A DNA stretch of 64,000 bases from DASZIT01 sp963709665 (lineage in GTDB: Bacteria; Actinomycetota; Acidimicrobiia; Acidimicrobiales; RAAP-2), in the NCBI GenBank assembly GCA_963709665.1, contig CAVPWU010000011.1, positions 124,001 to 188,000 of the forward strand, given 5' to 3'. Below, one piece after another: positions 24,794 to 34,195 of this stretch. The notes beneath the pieces were generated by a model. That model did no database searches and was not told where the DNA came from. It saw only the letters and a list, made by a program, of their open reading frames with translations. A program made the position numbers and the translations under genes. The stretch's first letter is position 1, and each line of letters starts with the position of its first letter.

Positions 24794-26937
24794 CAGCCGC
24801 GGGCAGAGGAGCCGGCCGTCACCGGCGACACCGCGGCCGGGGGGGTGGACGGCGGCGGGGACGCCGTGGCGGGCGGCGTCGTCGACGTGGTGGTCGTGGT
24901 CACCGTCGAGGGGGTGGCACCGGGAACGGTGGTTGGCGTGTCCGACGTCGGCAGGTCGGCCGGGACCGAGGACTGCCGCCCGACGGCGGCCAGCGTGGGG
25001 AGGATCCTGGGGGCCAGGTACAGCCCGCCGGCGAAGTTGTTGTGGACGCCGTCGCCCTGCCGGACCACCTGCCCGTCGATCGTCCAGGTGAAGTGGCCGT
25101 CCGGGTCGAGGTACCGGTTCAGTGGGATCACCGTGATCAGCCCCGGGTGACGGGCGGCCACCGCCTGGACGATCCTGTTGTACACGTCGACCCGGGCGGG
25201 GTCGTCCTCCGGCCAGGGCTGGCCGTCGGGCTGCTCGCCGCTGTCGAAGTAGGGGGCGGTGAAGAGGACCACCTTGGCCCCCCGGGCGCTGACGATGCCC
25301 ACGCCCCGCTCGAGCTGGGACTGCACGTAGGCGTCGAACTGGGGATCGCCCAGGTGCTGCCACTTCCCGTCGTACATGCGGTTCATGGCCTCCCAGCGAC
25401 CGACCATGATGGCCACCACCTGGGGGTCGTACTTGGCCACCAGGCCGCTCCACCACGACGGCCAGTCCTGGCAGTCGGGGAAGGGCTCGCCCACCACCCC
25501 GTGGTCCTCGAGGGGCAGGGTGGTGGCCACCCCGCAGCCCACGTGACCACCCAGCTCGAGGGAGACCCCGTAGTCGTTCTCCTTGGGGAGCATCCCGTAG
25601 AAGAGGGTGAGGGCGATGGAGTCGCCGACGATCAGCGACCGCACCGGCGGACCCCCGGGGCGGACCGGGGCCGACACCCCGCCGAACGCCACCCCGGCCG
25701 AGGGCTCGACGGTGGCCACCAGCAGGGCCACCGCCGCCACCCCGACCGCCGCCGGGGCCAGGACCCAGGCCCGCCAACCGTGGCCCAGCCCCCGCCGGAT
25801 GGGAAGCTCCACGAACCGCGAGGACAGGACGGCGATGACGAAGCTCACCGCGCAGCGGAGGGCGAAGAGCGTGAGGCCGGAGAGGCCGGTCCGCTGGTGG
25901 TCGAGCACCACGAACACCGGCCAGTGCCACAGGTACAGCCCGTAGGAGATGGTGCCGATGTAGGCCAGCGGGCGCCAGCCCAGCGCCCGGGCCGGGAGGG
26001 AGCCCGGCACCTGGAACACCCCGGCGATGACCAGGGCCACCAGCACGTCGGCCAGCAGGAACCCGAACCGGTAGGGGATGCCGCTCGAGGCGTTGAGGCG
26101 GCTCCACTCCAAGGCGAAGCCGATCATGGCCGCCACCGTCATCGTCGACAGGGCGAGGCGCCCCCGGGCGGTGGCCGCCGGCGGCCGCCTCACCAGCAGG
26201 ATGGCCATCGCCGCCCCCACCAGCAGGTCCTGGGCCCGGGTGTCGGTCCCGTAGTACAGGCGGCTGGGGTCGGACCCGGCGTGGTAGAGGTGGGCCATCC
26301 ACGCCGCCGACACCAGCGCCCCCACCACGCTGACCACCAGCAGTGGGCGCAGCGACCGCCGCCACTTGAGGATGCCCAGCACCACCAACGGCCACACCAG
26401 GTAGAACTGCTCCTCGATGGCCAGGGTCCAGGTGTGGAGCAGTGGCGACGGGAAGGCGGTCTGGCTGAAGTAGCTCTGCGACGTGAGGATCTGGTGCCAG
26501 TTGGCCACGTAGAAGAGGGTGGCCAGCCCGTCCCCCCGCAGGGCGGAACGGGTGGAGGGCGGGGCGATCAGCCAGGCGTAGAACGCCACGCCGACCAGGA
26601 GCACCAGCAGGGCGGGGAGCAGCCGGCGGGCCCGGCGGGCCCAGAACCGCCGGAGGGAGATGGTCCCCGAGGCCAACCACTCCTTGGCCAGCAGCGAGGT
26701 GATGAGGAAGCCACTCAGCACGAAGAACACGTTGACGGAGATGAAGCCGCCGTTGGCCCACCCCAGGCCACCGTGGTTGGCCATGATCCCGATGATGGAC
26801 ACCGCCCGGATCCCGTCGAGGGCGGGAACATAGCGCAGGCGGTCCACCGGCACGCCGTCCGGGGAGCCGGCGCCGGTGGGGCGGACGGTGGTCTGAGGGG
26901 CTGTCGTCTCCAAGGGGGTCTCCGGAACGGCGATCAC
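24793..26937 (-). CDS. acyltransferase-3 membrane protein with C-terminal SGNH domain
   Basis: About 714 residues. Residues about 40-390 are an acyltransferase-3 (OafA/PatA-like) membrane domain: LDGIRAVSIIGIMANH (catalytic His), VNVFFVLSGFLIT, RRFWARRARRLLPAL, WTLAIEEQFYLVWPL and YGLYLWHWPV. After a final helix comes an SGNH hydrolase/transferase domain with LIVGDSIALTLFYGM (block I Ser) and QGDGVHNNFAGG (Asp-His block), then a Thr/Pro-rich tail. Such fusions O-acetylate extracytoplasmic glycans. The GTG at 26937 is provisional: a TAGGGT box overlaps it, and a TTG at 26913 with GGAG upstream fits the promoter better. It is 4-base-coupled to the TCGCGD gene downstream. Confidence 0.85.
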   Translation of the reverse strand: MIAVPETPLETTAPQTTVRPTGAGSPDGVPVDRLRYVPALDGIRAVSIIGIMANHGGLGWANGGFISVNVFFVLSGFLITSLLAKEWLASGTISLRRFWARRARRLLPALLVLLVGVAFYAWLIAPPSTRSALRGDGLATLFYVANWHQILTSQSYFSQTAFPSPLLHTWTLAIEEQFYLVWPLVVLGILKWRRSLRPLLVVSVVGALVSAAWMAHLYHAGSDPSRLYYGTDTRAQDLLVGAAMAILLVRRPPAATARGRLALSTMTVAAMIGFALEWSRLNASSGIPYRFGFLLADVLVALVIAGVFQVPGSLPARALGWRPLAYIGTISYGLYLWHWPVFVVLDHQRTGLSGLTLFALRCAVSFVIAVLSSRFVELPIRRGLGHGWRAWVLAPAAVGVAAVALLVATVEPSAGVAFGGVSAPVRPGGPPVRSLIVGDSIALTLFYGMLPKENDYGVSLELGGHVGCGVATTLPLEDHGVVGEPFPDCQDWPSWWSGLVAKYDPQVVAIMVGRWEAMNRMYDGKWQHLGDPQFDAYVQSQLERGVGIVSARGAKVVLFTAPYFDSGEQPDGQPWPEDDPARVDVYNRIVQAVAARHPGLITVIPLNRYLDPDGHFTWTIDGQVVRQGDGVHNNFAGGLYLAPRILPTLAAVGRQSSVPADLPTSDTPTTVPGATPSTVTTTTTSTTPPATASPPPSTPPAAVSPVTAGSSARG

Positions 26938-26958
26938 CCTAGTGCGGTCGGTCGTCGC

Positions 26959-26964
26959 TACTGT
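26959..26964 (+). promoter_or_regulatory. -10 box of leaderless promoter
   Basis: TACTGT lies 7 bases before the GTG at 26972 and selects that codon over upstream in-frame alternatives. Confidence 0.55.
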
Positions 26965-26971
26965 GGCACGG

Positions 26972-28633
26972 GTGCCGAGCCTCCGGAGGGTCCCGTGGCC
27001 CGTCGGGGTGCTGGTCGGGGCGTTCCTCGTCTCCCGGTTGGTGTACGCCCTGGCCGGCGTCCGGTACTCGGCCACCCAGCTCACGCTGACCCAGGACGAC
27101 ATGTGGCAGCTGCTCGACGTCCACCTCCTCCGGAGCGACCTACTCCAGAGCGTCTGGTACCTGCACAGCCAACCGCCCCTCTTCAACCTCTACGCCGGCC
27201 TGGTCCTCCACCTCCCGGTCGGGCTCCGCACCCCGTTCGAGGTGACCTGCTCCCTGGTCCTGGGGCTGGCCATCGTGCTGGCCACCTACGGGCTGCTGCG
27301 GGAGCTCACCGTGCCGGTGCCGGTGGCCCTGGTGGTCACCCTGGTCGGGGTGGTGGCGGCCCCGGCCTACGTCCTCTACGAGAACTGGTTCACCTACGCC
27401 TACCCGTCGGCGGCCGCCAACGTGGTGGGCGCCTGGTTCCTGGTCAAGTACCTCCGGACCCGCCGGGCCTGGTTCGGGGTGGGCGCCTTCGGCTCGGCCG
27501 CCTGCCTGGTGCTGCTCAACAGCACCTACCAGGTGGAGTGGCTGCTGGTGGTCACCGTGGTGGTGCTGGTCGCCCTGCGCCACCAGTGGAAGCAGGTGGT
27601 GGCGGTGGCCCTGGTCCCCCTCGCCCTGGTGGCGGTGTGGAGCATCAAGGACGTCTGGCTGTTCGGCACCACCTCCACCAGCAGCTGGATGGGGATGAAC
27701 CTGGCCCGGATGGTGCTCTACCAGGTGCCGCCCCCGGAGATGAAGGCCCTGGAGCGGCGGGGGGTGGTGACGTCGCTGGCCCTGATCCCGGCGTTCGGGC
27801 AGACCTCCCACTACGTGCCGCGTTACGCCCACCTCAGCCACACCGGCATCGTGGCCCTCGACGCCCCCACCAAGCAGAACGGCTCCACCAACTACGACAA
27901 CCGGATCTACGTGAGCGTGTCCGAGCAGTACCTCCACGACGACCTGGCCTTCATCCGGGCCGAGCCCGGCCAGTACGGGTACGACATCGGGATGTCGGTG
28001 GAGACCTGGGTGACCCCCACCGACCAGAACTTCGCCGACGTCCCGAACTGGCACGACATCAACGGCTACGTCCGTGCCTACGACCGGGTGGTGGAGTGGC
28101 AGCCCGACATCGACCCCGGGGTCGCCTACTTCACCACCATCGCCCGGCTCCAGCTCCCCTGGTCGTGGCTCTCCCTCCAGGCGATGGCCCTGATGGCCCT
28201 CACCCTGCTGGGTGGCCCGGTGGTGGCCTGGCGCCGGCGGCGGGACGACCCGCCGATGACGGTCAGCCTGGCCGTGCTGTGGATCACCACCGCCTATGTC
28301 TTCGTGGTCACCTCGTTGCTCGAGGTGGGCGAGAACGAGCGGTTCCGCTTCGAGCTGGGCCCCCTGCCGCTGGTGGTGTCCACCGTGGTGGTGGTCACCG
28401 TGTGGCGCGGCGTCCGGAGGCGGGTGGCCGCCCGCCGCGCCGGCCCCTCACCGGGGCGGGCCGGGGCGGCCGGGGCGGCGGATGCCGCCACCGCCGGGGA
28501 CGGGGTGGTCGGGGCGGTGGCGCCCGGGAGCGGGTCGGCCCGGCGGGCGGTCCCCAGGGCGGCCACCTGCTGGAGGAGCCAGGGGCCGACCAGCCGGGCC
28601 CCGGCGGGCTCGACGTGGATGCCGTCGGCGTAG
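26972..28633 (+). CDS. multi-pass membrane protein, GT-C-like
   Basis: A 553-residue protein with roughly nine helices (VGVLVGAFLVSRLVYALAG, LVLGLAIVLATYGLLREL, VALVVTLVGVVAAPAYVLY, LLVVTVVVLVALRH and others). The first loop, LTQDDMWQLLDVHLL followed by LHSQPPLFNLYAGLVLHL, carries the acidic pair and proximal helix typical of GT39/GT-C enzymes. A long extracytoplasmic loop (about 250-370) follows. The last recognisable helix is LPLVVSTVVVVTVW; the final about 65 residues are low complexity and lie antisense to the 3' end of the convergent acyltransferase gene. The start is set by the TACTGT box 7 bases upstream. Confidence 0.75.
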   Translation: MPSLRRVPWPVGVLVGAFLVSRLVYALAGVRYSATQLTLTQDDMWQLLDVHLLRSDLLQSVWYLHSQPPLFNLYAGLVLHLPVGLRTPFEVTCSLVLGLAIVLATYGLLRELTVPVPVALVVTLVGVVAAPAYVLYENWFTYAYPSAAANVVGAWFLVKYLRTRRAWFGVGAFGSAACLVLLNSTYQVEWLLVVTVVVLVALRHQWKQVVAVALVPLALVAVWSIKDVWLFGTTSTSSWMGMNLARMVLYQVPPPEMKALERRGVVTSLALIPAFGQTSHYVPRYAHLSHTGIVALDAPTKQNGSTNYDNRIYVSVSEQYLHDDLAFIRAEPGQYGYDIGMSVETWVTPTDQNFADVPNWHDINGYVRAYDRVVEWQPDIDPGVAYFTTIARLQLPWSWLSLQAMALMALTLLGGPVVAWRRRRDDPPMTVSLAVLWITTAYVFVVTSLLEVGENERFRFELGPLPLVVSTVVVVTVWRGVRRRVAARRAGPSPGRAGAAGAADAATAGDGVVGAVAPGSGSARRAVPRAATCWRSQGPTSRAPAGSTWMPSA

Positions 28634-30612
28634 CGGACGTCGATCCCGTCGATGGTCTGGGCGTAGTGGCCGTCCGGATCGAGGTGGCGGTTGAGGTCCT
28701 CCACCACCACCGCTCCGCCGGAACCGGCCGCCACCTGCCGGAGCATGGCGTTGTAGTCGTCGACCCGGGCCGGGTCGTCCTCCGGCCACGATGCCCCATC
28801 GGCCTGCTCGGGCTGGTGGTAGTAGGGGGCGGTCAACAGCACCACGGTGGCGCCGGTGGAGCCGAGGAGGGCCACCGCCCGGCGGAGGGCGGCCAGCTCC
28901 GCCCGGTCGAAGGCGGGTTCGCCGATGTGGGTCCAGGAGCCGTCGAGCAGCCGGTTCCGGACCTCGTACTCCCCGTCGGCCAGGAGCACGACGTCGGGGT
29001 GGAAGGCGTCGAGGTCGGCCTTCCAGCGGATGTCCTGGGTGGCGCAGGGCACCTCCACCGGTCCCGACCGGGTGCCCACCGTCCCGAGGTCGAGGGTGCC
29101 GTGGAGGGTGGTGGTGCCCTCGAGCAGGCCGCACCCGAACACGCCGTCCCCGGCGTAGTCGACGCCGTAGGCGCCGGAGTCCGGGCCCAGCCCGAAGCCG
29201 AGGAAGCTGGCCTCGGAGTCCCCCACCAGCAGGGCCCGGACGGGGCCGGTGGTCCCGGCCGGCACCGTCGGGGTGGCAGCCGCCGTCCCCGGGTCCTGGG
29301 CGTGGGCGATGAGAGCCGGGGCCGGGGTGCCGGGGTCCTGGGCACCGAGGGCGGGGGTGGCGCCGGCGGTGGCCGCCACCAGGACGGCCACCGTCCCCCC
29401 CACCGCCACCGGGCCGACCAACCAGGCCCGCCAACCCCGGAGCGCACCCCGGCGGATCGGCATCTCCAGGAAGTGGAAGGAGGCGGCCGAGATGGCCACC
29501 GCCACCGTCACCCGGACGGCGAACAGCTCGAACCCGGCGAGGCCGGTCCGGGCGTTGGTGAGGACCACGAAGACCGGCCAGTGCCAGAGGTAGAGGCCGT
29601 AGGAGATGGCTCCGATGTAGCGCACCGGGCGGAGGGAGAGACCCCGGGCCAACCAGCAGTCGGGGACGAGGGCCACGCAGGCGATCACCGCGGCGGTGGC
29701 CACCGCCACCAGGGCGAACCCCCCGTGGTAGATCCAGGTGGTGGCGCTGTTGTCGAACACCGACAGGGCCAGCACCCCGGCCAGCCCGGCGACGCCGACC
29801 GCCACCATCGACACCCGGGCCGGCGGTGACAGGTGGAGCGGCCGGGTGAACGAGTCGTCGGCGGGGAGCGTGGCCCTCGAGCGACCCGGGAGCAGGGGCT
29901 GGGAGAGGAGGACGGCCAGGGCCCCCCCGATCAGCAGGCCCTGCGCCCGGGTGTCGGTGCCGAAGTAGACCCGGCTCTCCCCGGCTCCGCCGTGGAAGAG
30001 GAGGCTCATGGCCACCGCGCTGGCCACCGCCCCCACCGTGCAGACGGCCAGCAGCACCCGCCGCGACCGGGTGAGGTGGAGGACCCCCAGCACCACCAGG
30101 GGCCAGACCAGGTAGAACTGCTCCTCGATCGAGAGCGACCAGGTGTGGAGCAGGGGGCGCGGCGTGTTGAGGGCGGCGAAGTACCCCTGGTTGCCGACCA
30201 CCTGGTTCCAATTGTTCCCGTACAGCAGGGTGGCCACGCCGTCGGAGCGGAGCTGTCCCAGGGTGTCGGGCGGCGCCAGGAAGACCCCGTAGAGGGCCAC
30301 CCCGACCAGCATGGCCAGCAGGGCGGGGACCAGCCGGCGGACCCGGTGGCCCCAGAACCGCTTGAGTCCGATGTGGGCGCTCCGCCGGAACTCGGCCACC
30401 AGCAGGCCGGTGATCAGGAACCCGCTGAGCACGAAGAAGACGTCGACGCCGAAGAAGCCACCGCCGGCCCAGCTGATCCCCCCGTGGAACAGGAGGACCA
30501 GGATGATGGCCACCGCCCGGATCCCGTCGAGGCCGGGGATGCGACCCGGCGCCGGCTCCGGTCCCGGGTCGGGGCGCGTGGCTGGAAGACCCGAATGCAA
30601 GGGATCACCCAC
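28294..30612 (-). CDS. acyltransferase-3 membrane protein with C-terminal SGNH domain
   Basis: The protein has 772 residues. LDGIRAVAIILVLLFHGG (catalytic His), VDVFFVLSGFLITGLLVAEF, WSLSIEEQFYLVWPLVVLG and YGLYLWHWPVFVVL define the acyltransferase-3 domain (about 25-400). An SGNH domain (about 455-680) has ALLVGDSEASFLGFG and YADGIHVEPAG. The Ala/Pro/Thr tail after LLQQVAALGT is unconserved and runs 340 bases into the convergent membrane-protein gene. It likely O-acylates a cell-surface glycan at the outer face of the membrane. A TACACT box 6 bases before the GTG supports the start and a leaderless mRNA. Confidence 0.85.
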   Translation of the reverse strand: MGDPLHSGLPATRPDPGPEPAPGRIPGLDGIRAVAIILVLLFHGGISWAGGGFFGVDVFFVLSGFLITGLLVAEFRRSAHIGLKRFWGHRVRRLVPALLAMLVGVALYGVFLAPPDTLGQLRSDGVATLLYGNNWNQVVGNQGYFAALNTPRPLLHTWSLSIEEQFYLVWPLVVLGVLHLTRSRRVLLAVCTVGAVASAVAMSLLFHGGAGESRVYFGTDTRAQGLLIGGALAVLLSQPLLPGRSRATLPADDSFTRPLHLSPPARVSMVAVGVAGLAGVLALSVFDNSATTWIYHGGFALVAVATAAVIACVALVPDCWLARGLSLRPVRYIGAISYGLYLWHWPVFVVLTNARTGLAGFELFAVRVTVAVAISAASFHFLEMPIRRGALRGWRAWLVGPVAVGGTVAVLVAATAGATPALGAQDPGTPAPALIAHAQDPGTAAATPTVPAGTTGPVRALLVGDSEASFLGFGLGPDSGAYGVDYAGDGVFGCGLLEGTTTLHGTLDLGTVGTRSGPVEVPCATQDIRWKADLDAFHPDVVLLADGEYEVRNRLLDGSWTHIGEPAFDRAELAALRRAVALLGSTGATVVLLTAPYYHQPEQADGASWPEDDPARVDDYNAMLRQVAAGSGGAVVVEDLNRHLDPDGHYAQTIDGIDVRYADGIHVEPAGARLVGPWLLQQVAALGTARRADPLPGATAPTTPSPAVAASAAPAAPARPGEGPARRAATRLRTPRHTVTTTTVDTTSGRGPSSKRNRSFSPTSSNEVTTKT

Positions 30613-30618
30613 CGCCCG

Positions 30619-30624
30619 AGTGTA
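30619..30624 (-). promoter_or_regulatory. -10 box of leaderless acyltransferase promoter
   Basis: TACACT on the minus strand is 6 bases before the GTG at 30612. Confidence 0.55.
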
Positions 30625-30684
30625 CCCACGGAGGGGCCGGACCCAGGGGTCGACCGGGCCTCCGGACCCGCCCGCCGGGGGCCC

Positions 30685-31953
30685 TCAGGAAGGCCGGGAA
30701 CGGCGCCAGCGCATCAGGGGTCGCTCGATGACGAACCAGCTGAAGGTGGCGATGGCGAAGGCCACCGCCAGGCGCAGGACCTCGGTCGACCAGAACGGCC
30801 AGTGCATGGTGGTCGGGCTGATGGCCAGGAAGATGGGGAAGTGGACCAGGTACAGGGTGTACGACAGCCGGCCCACGAAGACGAGGATGCCGATCCCCAT
30901 CAGCCGGGAGCCCCACCCCTTCGGGCAGGTGACGAAGTAGATCAGGATGGCCACGAAGGCCAGCGAGCTGACCGGGAGCCACCAGATCAGCACGTTCTCC
31001 GACGACAGCGGGGCGTAGAGGAGGATCCACACCAGGAGGGCGGTGGCGGCGGCGGCGACCACCGTGACCAGGCGGCGCGCCCACACCCCCCAACCGTCGA
31101 GGTAGCCGTCGGTGGCCAGGAGCCCGAGCAGGCAGCCGACGAACAGGGCGTCGGCCCGGGTGTCGAAGGCGTAGTAGGCCCGGGAGAAGACCGCCCCGTC
31201 GTAGTGGGGGGCGCTGTAGACCACCCACAGCCGGTCGGCCGTGGTCAGGACCAGCCCCAGGACGGCGAAGCCGTAGGCCAGGGCCCGCCGGCCCACCGCC
31301 ACCGCCACCACCATCAGCACCGACCACACCACGTAGAACTGCTCCTCCACCGAGAGCGACCAGGTCTGGGCCAGGAACCCGAAGAACGGGGCATGGCCGA
31401 AGGCCTGCCGGTAGTCGGCGTAGTAGAAGAGGGCGGCGGCGCTGTCCCCCCACACCCGCTGGGAGGCGTCGGCCACCGGCACGATGGCGGCGTACAGGAG
31501 CAGGAGCCCGACGGTCAGCAGCAGGGGCGGGAGCAGTCGGGCGGTCCGCCGGGCGTAGAACCACTTGAGGCTGATCCGTCCCCGGTGGTCCCCCTCGCCG
31601 GCCAGGAGGGCGGTGATCAGGAACCCGCTGAGCACGAAGAAGACCTGCACCGCCGCCCACGCCCCCGGCAGCGAGGTGAAGTTGGAGTGGTACACCAGCA
31701 CGGCCATCACCACCGGAGCCCGGACGCCGGTCAGCGGGGGACGGTCGCCGAGCCGGAACCTGGGGGGGGTGGCCGATCCCGGGCTCGTCGGCGCGGCTCC
31801 GGATGCCGCCCCGTCCGCAGGCGTGCCGTCCCCCGGCACCCGGTCCGGCGCCGGTCCGGGGGGCCCGGGTGCGGCCGCCACCACCGTCTCCCTCACCTGC
31901 GGAGCGTCGGTTCCCCGGGGCTGTTCGGCGGAACCGGCAGACGGTTTCACCAT
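30685..31953 (-). CDS. acyltransferase-3 membrane protein without SGNH domain
   Basis: A 422-residue integral membrane protein. A Pro/Gly/Ala-rich N-terminus of about 75 residues precedes VRAPVVMAVLVYHSN (catalytic His), VQVFFVLSGFLITALLAGE, KWFYARRTARLLPPLLL, WSLSVEEQFYVVWSVLMV and LVHFPIFLAISPT. It ends in a basic RPLMRWRRSRPS tail, with no SGNH partner domain. It belongs with OafA-type O-acyltransferases. A TAGGTT box lies 4 bases before the ATG and exactly 7 before the following GTG (31950), so translation may begin at that GTG. It is divergent from the tandem TCGCGD genes. Confidence 0.82.
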   Translation of the reverse strand: MVKPSAGSAEQPRGTDAPQVRETVVAAAPGPPGPAPDRVPGDGTPADGAASGAAPTSPGSATPPRFRLGDRPPLTGVRAPVVMAVLVYHSNFTSLPGAWAAVQVFFVLSGFLITALLAGEGDHRGRISLKWFYARRTARLLPPLLLTVGLLLLYAAIVPVADASQRVWGDSAAALFYYADYRQAFGHAPFFGFLAQTWSLSVEEQFYVVWSVLMVVAVAVGRRALAYGFAVLGLVLTTADRLWVVYSAPHYDGAVFSRAYYAFDTRADALFVGCLLGLLATDGYLDGWGVWARRLVTVVAAAATALLVWILLYAPLSSENVLIWWLPVSSLAFVAILIYFVTCPKGWGSRLMGIGILVFVGRLSYTLYLVHFPIFLAISPTTMHWPFWSTEVLRLAVAFAIATFSWFVIERPLMRWRRSRPS

Positions 31954-31957
31954 GGGC

Positions 31958-31963
31958 AACCTA
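31958..31963 (-). promoter_or_regulatory. -10 box of the acyltransferase gene
   Basis: TAGGTT on the minus strand. It is 7 bases before GTG 31950, or 4 before ATG 31953. Confidence 0.5.
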
Positions 31964-32101
31964 ACATTCCCCTTTGATCGTGAGAGGAACCAGCCATCGT
32001 GACGAGCAGGCCCGGACCGGGCGTTCGGGCCACCTCCGGTGGGCCGGTGCGGGGTGGGTCGCGAGCCGGCCCGCGGCGCCGATCGACCTGCGGCCGGTGG
32101 C

Positions 32102-34180
32102 ATGACCGTCACCGACGCCCCCACCGGGCGTCACTCCGGCGACCCGGGCGGTCCCGGCCACTCCGACCACGGGGAGGACCCCGGTGAGGGGAACGACCCC
32201 GGCGACCGCCACCCGTCCGACCGCCGGGGGGACGGCCCCGAGGGCGGCCCGTCCGATCCTCCGCCCTCCGACCCGGCGGATCCGGTCCGACCCCACCGGC
32301 TCCGCACCCTGCTGGTGGCGGCCGGCGCCTACCTGGTGGTGTCGGTGGCGGTGTGGTGGAACGTCTGGTCGACCCACCCCACCTCGGTGACCACCTGCGG
32401 GTGCGGGGACACCTCGCTGTTCACCTGGTTCCTCGAGTGGCCCGCCTACGCCATCGCCCACGGACTGAACCCGCTCTACTCCCAGGCCATGTTCCATCCC
32501 GGCGGGGTCAACCTGCTGTCCAACACCAGCGAGGTGGGCATCGGGGTGGTGCTGGCCCCCGTCACCTGGATCTGGGGACCGGTGGCCACCCTCAACGTGG
32601 CGCTCACCCTCAGCCCGGTGCTCTCCGCCCTGGCCATGTTCGTGCTGCTGCGCCGGTGGGTGGCGTGGTCGCCGGCCGCCTTCGTCGGCGGCCTCCTCTA
32701 CGGCTTCTCGCCGCTGTTCCTCATCGGCCTCACCGACGCCCACCTGATGGTGGGGATGGGGGTGGTCCCGCCCCTGGTGGTGCTCTGCCTCGACGAGCTG
32801 CTGGTCCGCCAGCGGCGCCGGCCGGTCCGGACCGGGGTGGGGCTGGGGCTGCTGGTCGCCGTGCAGTTCTTCGTCGGTACCGAGGCCCTGGTCATCATGG
32901 CCATCGGGGTGGGCATCGGGCTGGTCCTGGTGGCCGCCTACGGCTACCTCCACCGGGACACCATCACCCAGGACCCCCGGTACGCCGTCCGCGGGCTGGT
33001 GGCCGGGGCGGTCACCGCCGCCGTGCTGCTGGCCTACCCGGCCGCCTTCGCCCTGGCCGGACCGGCCCACTTCTCCGGCGAGATCTGGCCCCACACCATC
33101 ACCGGGTTCGGCGGCATCTCGTGGAAGGGGGTGCTGCTACCCACCGCCCCCTCGGCGTCGTTCACCAACCTGACCCACCAGGTGGGCGGCTACCAGGGCC
33201 CCACCCTGTCCGCCCAGTACCTGGGCATCGGCCTGGTGGTGGTGGTCCTGGGTGGGCTGCTCCTCTGGCGTGGCGACCGGCGCCTCTGGCTGTTCGGGGC
33301 GGTGACCCTCCTCACCCTCCCCCTCGCCCTGGGCCGGGAGAACCACTTCTGGGTGCCCTGGAAGGCCATGGCCCACATCCCGCTGGTCCAGAACATCGTG
33401 CCCAACCGCTTCATGCTGATCGTCTACCTGTCGTCGGCCGCCATGGTGGGGGTGATCGTCGACCACACCCGGACGGCGGTCCTCACCCGCGCCGGACCCG
33501 CCCCGGTGACTCGGGCCCGGGTGACGGCGGCGGTGGCCGCCCTGGCGGTGGCGGCGGTGGCGGTGGCGCCCCCACTGGCCTACCTCGGACAGCAGGTGCC
33601 GCTGACCGTCCAGAGGGTCGAGCTCCCCACCTGGTTCCGGACCGTCGGTCCCCACCTCGACGGTCACCAGGTCCTCCTCGTCTACCCGGTGCCCTTCGCC
33701 CTCCTCCAGAGCGCCCTCACCTGGCAGGCGGTGGACGGGATGACGTACTCGATGGCCGGGGGGGGTGGCCCGGGCTCGGTGATCTCGCGGGCCGGCTCCG
33801 AGCGGGACGGGGAGCAGGTCCTGGAGGTCAACTCCCTGGCCACCGGTGCCCAGCCCGAGAGCCCGACGGACATCGAGGCGGTCCGTCACGCCCTCGACGG
33901 GTGGGGGGTCACCACGGTGGTGGTGCCGGACACGGAGGGACTGCCCCGCTACGAGCAGGTCCGGTCGGTACCGTCGACCGTCGCCCTGATGACGGCGGCC
34001 ACCGGCGAACGCCCGGTGCGCCAGGCCGACGCCTGGGTGTGGACCGGGGTCGACCGGGCCGGCCCGGCCGCCGTGCCCACCGCCGCCGCCTACCTCGCCT
34101 GCCAGGCCGGTCCCGACGGGACGCCGGCCGAGGCGTCCACCGTGCCCGACTGCATCCTCGCCGCCCCCCGGGCCCGGTGA
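32102..34180 (+). CDS. large multi-pass membrane protein with TCGCGD motif, tandem copy 1
   Basis: A 692-residue protein. A polar Asp/Gly/Pro-rich N-terminus of about 65 residues comes first, then about ten helices and an extracytoplasmic C-terminal domain of about 200 residues. Key blocks are WWNVWSTHPTSVTTCGCGD, LFTWFLEWPAYAIAHGLNPLYSQAMF, GVNLLSNTSEVGIGVVLAPVTWIWGPVATLN and LTWQAVDGMTYSMAGGGG. It is a paralogue of the proteins at 22.8-24.8 and 34.2-36.3 kb. Codons 31-204 are almost base-for-base identical to the next gene, while the rest has clearly diverged. The ribosome site is weak and the start not certain. The function is unknown; it is GT-C-like in outline. Confidence 0.7.
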   Translation: MTVTDAPTGRHSGDPGGPGHSDHGEDPGEGNDPGDRHPSDRRGDGPEGGPSDPPPSDPADPVRPHRLRTLLVAAGAYLVVSVAVWWNVWSTHPTSVTTCGCGDTSLFTWFLEWPAYAIAHGLNPLYSQAMFHPGGVNLLSNTSEVGIGVVLAPVTWIWGPVATLNVALTLSPVLSALAMFVLLRRWVAWSPAAFVGGLLYGFSPLFLIGLTDAHLMVGMGVVPPLVVLCLDELLVRQRRRPVRTGVGLGLLVAVQFFVGTEALVIMAIGVGIGLVLVAAYGYLHRDTITQDPRYAVRGLVAGAVTAAVLLAYPAAFALAGPAHFSGEIWPHTITGFGGISWKGVLLPTAPSASFTNLTHQVGGYQGPTLSAQYLGIGLVVVVLGGLLLWRGDRRLWLFGAVTLLTLPLALGRENHFWVPWKAMAHIPLVQNIVPNRFMLIVYLSSAAMVGVIVDHTRTAVLTRAGPAPVTRARVTAAVAALAVAAVAVAPPLAYLGQQVPLTVQRVELPTWFRTVGPHLDGHQVLLVYPVPFALLQSALTWQAVDGMTYSMAGGGGPGSVISRAGSERDGEQVLEVNSLATGAQPESPTDIEAVRHALDGWGVTTVVVPDTEGLPRYEQVRSVPSTVALMTAATGERPVRQADAWVWTGVDRAGPAAVPTAAAYLACQAGPDGTPAEASTVPDCILAAPRAR
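32193..32713 (+). repeat. direct repeat copy 1 (521 bp, one mismatch to copy 2)
   Basis: It is identical to 34239-34759 except C at 32214 against G at 34260, giving 499 bp of unbroken identity from 32215. A second block (32766-32854, 89 bp) is identical to 34812-34900 at the same 2046-base offset. The sequence lies within the coding regions of the two tandem paralogues. Confidence 0.95.
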
Positions 34181-34195
34181 GCGCCCGGTGAACCG

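Noticed and set aside
31999..32187. Short ORF with a good ribosome site before the first tandem membrane-protein gene
   Set aside because: It is out of frame with the main gene, rich in Arg/Pro, and overlaps the start of the real protein; it shows no conserved features.
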